DNA of 64,000 nucleotides, taken from positions 1 through 64,000 of the forward strand of contig JAUNGG010000013.1 of the NCBI GenBank assembly GCA_030524635.1, read 5' to 3'. This document shows positions 60,718-64,000 of the stretch, piece by piece. The DNA is from Lachnospiraceae bacterium (GTDB taxonomy: Bacteria > Bacillota > Clostridia > Lachnospirales > Lachnospiraceae). The number at the start of each line of letters is the position of its first letter. Position 1 is the stretch's first letter. The position numbers and the translations under genes were made by a program. A model generated the notes under the pieces. The model saw only the letters and a list, made by a program, of their open reading frames with translations. It did no database searches and was not told where the DNA came from.

Positions 60718-61527
60718 TTAATCCTCCAATTCCTTTAACGCAATCTGACGTTCTTCTTCATTGGGGCCTTTACCGTGCCAGCCTACCTGGTTTTCCATGT
60801 AGGATACGCCCTTGCCCTTTACCGTGTGTGCCAGAATGCATTTCGGCTTGCCGGTAACGGCCACGTCTAACGCATCGCTGATCTGCTGTAAGTCGTTGCC
60901 GTCTGCCACCTCGATCACCTGGAAGCCAAAAGCTGTGAACTTGTCATTGATATTGCCAAGGCTCATAACCTGATCATTGGTGCCGTCGATCTGAAGACCA
61001 TTGTAATCGATGATAACTGTTAAATTATCCAGCTTATAGTGGGCAGCCGCCATGGCAGCCTCCCAAACCTGACCCTCCTGCAGCTCGCCGTCGCCTAACA
61101 GCGTGTATACCTTGGCACCATTCTTAGCCAGTCTGGCGCCTAAGGCCATACCGACTGCGATGGAGATGCCTTGTCCTAAGGAACCGGTGGATGCATCCAC
61201 GCCCGGACATTTCTTTACATCGGGATGTCCCTGCAGGATTCCGTTAATCTGGCGGAAACTCTTAAATTGTTCCTTATCAAAGAAACCGCGTTCTGCTAAA
61301 ACGCCGTAGTAGCAGGGAGCGGCATGTCCCTTGGATAATACAAAACGGTCACGGTTCTCCATCCTTGGATCAGCAGGGTCAATGTTCATCTTGTCAAAGA
61401 ACAGAGTAACCATAATCTCTACGGATGACAAGGAACCGCCTGGATGGCCGGAAGCAGCGTCCGCAGTTAAATTGATGATGTCGCGGCGCACTGCCCGGCA
61501 AGTTTTTTCTAAACTTGCAATGTTCAT
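60718..61527 (-). CDS. Transketolase, N-terminal (TPP-binding) subunit
   Basis: A 270-residue protein equivalent to the PP domain of transketolase. Motifs are ASGHPGGSLSSVEIM, LSKGHAAPCYYGVLAERG and GDGELQEGQVWEAAMAAAHY, the thiamine diphosphate/Mg2+ motif. ATG 61527 follows GGAGGTTAAGACC; the longer frame to 61641 is not coding. Split transketolases like this pair are common in Clostridia. Confidence 0.92.
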   Translation of the reverse strand: MNIASLEKTCRAVRRDIINLTADAASGHPGGSLSSVEIMVTLFFDKMNIDPADPRMENRDRFVLSKGHAAPCYYGVLAERGFFDKEQFKSFRQINGILQGHPDVKKCPGVDASTGSLGQGISIAVGMALGARLAKNGAKVYTLLGDGELQEGQVWEAAMAAAHYKLDNLTVIIDYNGLQIDGTNDQVMSLGNINDKFTAFGFQVIEVADGNDLQQISDALDVAVTGKPKCILAHTVKGKGVSYMENQVGWHGKGPNEEERQIALKELED

Positions 61528-61895
61528 GGTCTTAACCTCCATCTCAATCGTAAATGTTCTGATGTTATTATTCTTGCTGTTATGAATGCGTATACAAAGA
61601 TTCAGATGACATACGAAATATGTCGAAAAAAAACAGCGCAATCATACAAAGAATATCAAAAAAACGAAAGAATGTCAATGTGGCAGGTCGTTTTTTGGGA
61701 ATTTTGTTGGGCTTTTTGTTACGGTTCTGATGCAAAATCAGTTAGTATGCGTTGGCAGTATATTATTTCGTGGCCGAGTTGTTTGCACCGTAATAATATG
61801 CTAATATGATTAAGAAAAATTCGGAAATAGACCAACAAAAATCAAACGAACCTGCATCTTTATAATAAATAACAATTTTCCAGGAGGGTCATTAA
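61528..61895. other. Intergenic region between divergent transketolase and sigma-factor genes
   Basis: The 368-base gap is AT-rich. TATAAT at 61861-61866 may be the -10 of the sigma gene, without a clear -35; CGAAC at 61847-61851 could be an ECF-type -35 for autoregulation, but this is weak. A 75-codon open frame at 61582-61809 has no coding character. I see no RNA gene. Confidence 0.4.
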
Positions 61896-62645
61896 ATGGA
61901 TGCAAAAAACATCAAAGAAATAATCAGCATGATAAAGGGTAAAAACCCGCAAGGTTTTGAAATGCTTTACAATAAGTATTTCCGTTTTATGTTTGGGATT
62001 ACGTATGCTGTTTTAAAGAATGAAAATGATTGCTATGATGTTATTCAAAATGTTATGCTGCGGCTTTATGCACTTGACGAAGCACTTTTCCCCACGGACC
62101 ACGAATTCAAGTGGCTGCAGACAGTTGTAAAAAATGAAGCTCTCATGTATTTAAGAAGAGAAAAAGTCTCATCACCATTGGAAGATGCGTTTGAGCTGCC
62201 GATCCAAGATAAAGCGATTGAAGATTTTGTGGATATGGAATCCTTTTACTCTATGACGGCATCGCTGAACGAAAAGCAACGTACGGTAGTAACAATGAAG
62301 GTTTTGGGGGATATGACACATAAGGAAATATCGAATGTTCTTTCTCTTCCGATTGGAACTGTTCAATGGATTTACGCTACATCAATTAAGAAACTGCGCC
62401 ATACACTAACAGCCCTGACCGGCCTTGTTCTCGGCTTTGGCGGAGGCTTTTGGTATCAGCTATCTCAATATTTTGGAGCGAACACAGAACAACCGGGAGA
62501 TATTGGCATCAGCAGTATTCCGTCAGTGGAACCGTCCCTTTCCCCATGGCTAATTGCGTTTTCTATTTGTTTCCTTCTGACGGCTGCCGTCTGGATACTT
62601 TTTTTCAAATTTTCTGACAGGATACCAACAGATCGAAAGTCATAA
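61896..62645 (+). CDS. ECF-type sigma factor with C-terminal membrane segments
   Basis: A 249-residue sigma-70 family protein. Region 2 is in residues 20-90 (GFEMLYNKYFRFMFGITYAV, DVIQNVMLRLYAL) and region 4 in 120-168 (LNEKQRTVVTMKVLGDMTHK, EISNVLSLPIGTVQWIYATS). Two hydrophobic segments follow, at 172-193 (LTALTGLVLGFGGGFW) and 218-238 (WLIAFSICFLLTAAVWILFF), with a polar loop between. The protein is thus tethered to the membrane, with sigma domains in the cytoplasm. No separate anti-sigma gene is adjacent. CCAGGAGGGTC precedes the ATG. A lipoprotein gene follows after 62 bases. Confidence 0.82.
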   Translation: MDAKNIKEIISMIKGKNPQGFEMLYNKYFRFMFGITYAVLKNENDCYDVIQNVMLRLYALDEALFPTDHEFKWLQTVVKNEALMYLRREKVSSPLEDAFELPIQDKAIEDFVDMESFYSMTASLNEKQRTVVTMKVLGDMTHKEISNVLSLPIGTVQWIYATSIKKLRHTLTALTGLVLGFGGGFWYQLSQYFGANTEQPGDIGISSIPSVEPSLSPWLIAFSICFLLTAAVWILFFKFSDRIPTDRKS

Positions 62646-62707
62646 TGCATCTAAATAAATAGATACCCAACGAAACCAGAAAAACGGGTACTATAGGAGG
62701 ACTTTAT

Positions 62708-63436
62708 ATGAGATTACAAAAACTTCTTTCACTTGGTATGACTTCTGCGTTAACACTTGCTATGATGACAGGCTGTACATCTGCTGCGGCGGAAGCCAGT
62801 TCCGGCCTGCAATTTGATTTCGCTCAAAATGACAGCGGTTTTACTCCGATTTTTGCAGACTATCCTTACGATGAAGGCGTGGAGGAATTCTACCAGTTGC
62901 AGCACCGTTATGGGGAGGTTCCGATCCCCGGCGCCGGAAACGGAATTTTTATTTCCGGCAATAATCACAGCGCCGATCTCTTTATGGGATATGTAAAAAT
63001 GCTGGACGGTTTTGCACCAGCGAGGACTTACCATTTCACCGTGTCTTTCAAACTGGCAACCAATGTTGAAAGCAATCTGGTAGGAGCAGGAGGAGCACCC
63101 GGCGAAAGCGTTGCCGTGAAATGCGGTATTACACCTATGGAGCCTGTGGCTATGGCAGCAGAGAGCGAGGCTTTGAACTATTACCGTATGAACATTGACA
63201 CGGGCAGCCAAGGCAGCAGCGGAAAAGACATGGTTGTTGTGGGCGATATGGCCAAGACAGAAAACAATCGCCCTGGCGAGTATGAGTTCAAAGAGTTCCA
63301 GGCTGAGTTTGATGTAGCTGCTAATATTCAGGGAGAGGTCTTTTTGATCATCGGTACAGATTCTGGTTTTGAGGCAGCTACCTCCTATTACCTTGACGAT
63401 ATTTCTGTCAGTTGGGAGGATATTTCGCAGCCTTGA
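62708..63436 (+). CDS. Lipoprotein of unknown function
   Basis: A 242-residue protein with a lipoprotein signal (MRLQKLLSLGMTSALTLAMM, then TGC). The mature part looks like a beta-sandwich: GFTPIFADYPYDEGVEEFYQ, YHFTVSFKLATNVESNL, and a C-terminal VFLIIGTDSGFEAATSYYLD followed by DDISVSW, which resembles the end of carbohydrate-binding jelly-roll domains. I do not recognise the family. AGGAGGAC precedes the ATG. Its place after the membrane-tethered sigma factor suggests co-regulation. Confidence 0.7.
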   Translation: MRLQKLLSLGMTSALTLAMMTGCTSAAAEASSGLQFDFAQNDSGFTPIFADYPYDEGVEEFYQLQHRYGEVPIPGAGNGIFISGNNHSADLFMGYVKMLDGFAPARTYHFTVSFKLATNVESNLVGAGGAPGESVAVKCGITPMEPVAMAAESEALNYYRMNIDTGSQGSSGKDMVVVGDMAKTENNRPGEYEFKEFQAEFDVAANIQGEVFLIIGTDSGFEAATSYYLDDISVSWEDISQP

Positions 63437-63622
63437 TAATGGGATTTCGATACAATTTTATATATAAATGGAATATTCTGGAAAACAGCTGCAGCATAAT
63501 GAATAGAAAATTAAAAAATAGAAAAAAAAGGACAGCAATTTCAATAAAAAGGGTTTACAAAATGAAAAATCTGTGTTATCTTAATATTACAAAATAAACG
63601 CGCGTTCACAAGAAGGAGATAT
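63437..63622 (+). promoter_or_regulatory. Promoter and operator of the LacI-family gene
   Basis: TTTACA (63554-63559), 17 bases, then TATCTT (63577-63582). AACGCGCGTT (63597-63606) is a perfect palindrome with a central CG, like LacI-family operators, just ahead of the start. The rest of this AT-rich gap shows nothing recognisable. Confidence 0.6.
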
Positions 63623-64000
63623 ATGAGAATTACCAGTGAAGAAATTGCTAGATTAGCCAATGTCTCCAGGAGCACCGTATCCCGGGTAGTGAACAATTAT
63701 TCGAATGTTCCGGAAGAAACCAGAAAAAAGGTTATGGATGTGATTGAAGCATATGGGTATGAGCCAAATTCCTATGCCCGTGTGCTTGCTGGGAAGTCCA
63801 GCATGGAAATCGCATTGTTTATATCCGATTATAATATTGGAGATGTGCGTTGGAAGGGAATGGCATCCGGATATTTTATGAGGTTAATTGCGGAACTGAT
63901 TTCCAAAAGCAAGGAATATGGAAGTATGATTTCTGTCTTTATTGTTGCTGGGAAATCGGATTATATAAAAATTGAAAATATGTACTTAAACCGGCAGATC
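63623..64000 (+). CDS. LacI-family transcriptional regulator (truncated by window end)
   Basis: The frame from ATG 63623 is open to the window end (126 codons). It starts with the LacI HTH, ITSEEIARLANVSRSTVSRV, followed by a hinge helix region YARVLAGKSS and the first strand of the periplasmic-binding-like domain (IALFISDYNIG). AGAAGGAGATAT precedes the start. An operator-like palindrome upstream suggests self-repression. The regulated genes lie beyond the window. Confidence 0.88.
   Translation, partial: MRITSEEIARLANVSRSTVSRVVNNYSNVPEETRKKVMDVIEAYGYEPNSYARVLAGKSSMEIALFISDYNIGDVRWKGMASGYFMRLIAELISKSKEYGSMISVFIVAGKSDYIKIENMYLNRQI

Noticed and set aside
61582-61809. 75-codon frame between transketolase and the sigma factor
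   Set aside because: No convincing ribosome site, low-complexity composition, and it overlaps the transketolase promoter region.

Overview
The window is a chromosomal segment of a low-to-middle GC Gram-positive anaerobe. The mix of a LicR-type PTS operon, a SAM-I riboswitch before metK, reverse rubrerythrin with a PerR/Fur-type repressor, split transketolase, DnaD/DnaI-type primosome genes and Rpn-family genes with EG-rich tails points to Clostridia, most likely Lachnospiraceae. This is inferred from gene content, not from a marker gene. Strong AGGAGG-type ribosome sites and TTGACA/TATAAT promoters fit this.

Layout. 1-6225: a beta-glucoside/lichenan-type PTS operon (PRD regulator, EIIA, EIIB, EIIC, GH1 6-phospho-beta-glucosidase, ROK kinase); the regulator's helix-turn-helix frame is interrupted by a 35-bp duplication/insertion. 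6444-9821: a small ORF, cutC, a YitT-family membrane protein and murC. 9822-12292: a cluster of DnaA-box 9-mers followed by a DnaD-like and a DnaI/DnaC-like gene. 12493-19425: prs, a large exported protein, murA, and metK behind a SAM-I riboswitch. 19562-24405: exodeoxyribonuclease III, an ABC-F ATPase and a GH13 homologue that has lost all its catalytic residues. 24551-30941: luxS, a P-type Ca2+-type ATPase and a complete TRAP transporter (dctPQM).

31000-40490 is the accessory region. It holds two divergent ribbon-helix-helix genes and a compact operon that looks like a RiPP (modified peptide) locus: a 40-residue peptide with a YxxP leader motif, an HPr-kinase-like P-loop kinase, a PqqD-like recognition protein, an S24/S26 peptidase, a degenerate NodB-fold membrane protein, an ABC exporter and an NTP_transf_5 nucleotidyltransferase. 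No lasso cyclase, radical SAM enzyme or lanthipeptide synthetase is present. The locus is bracketed by three copies of an Rpn-family (PD-(D/E)XK) element. Each copy has a conserved, structured, promoter-bearing leader and an internal Shine-Dalgarno/ATG that would yield a short C-terminal protein, like the intragenic RpnS antitoxins. The first copy retains only that C-terminal part.

40501-47591: a fumarylacetoacetase-family hydrolase, exported MsrA and a LysR regulator face a tripartite tricarboxylate transporter (tctCBA) and a metallo-beta-lactamase-fold hydrolase. 47689-49450: rubrerythrin, reverse rubrerythrin and a PerR-like regulator with matching palindromic operators, forming a peroxide defence set. 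49625-59700: housekeeping genes (S1-domain protein, small alarmone synthetase, GDPD, D-aminoacyl-tRNA deacylase, M18 aminopeptidase, a trigger-factor-like lipoprotein, xpt, a Cof-type HAD phosphatase and a metallophosphoesterase), plus a 133-nt palindromic structure. 59792-61527: the two transketolase halves. 61896-64000: a membrane-tethered ECF sigma factor, a lipoprotein, and the start of a LacI-family regulator cut by the window end.

A short palindromic 5'-UTR repeat (AACTGT...ACAGTT type) occurs four times in the window. No rRNA, tRNA, CRISPR array or intact insertion sequence was seen.
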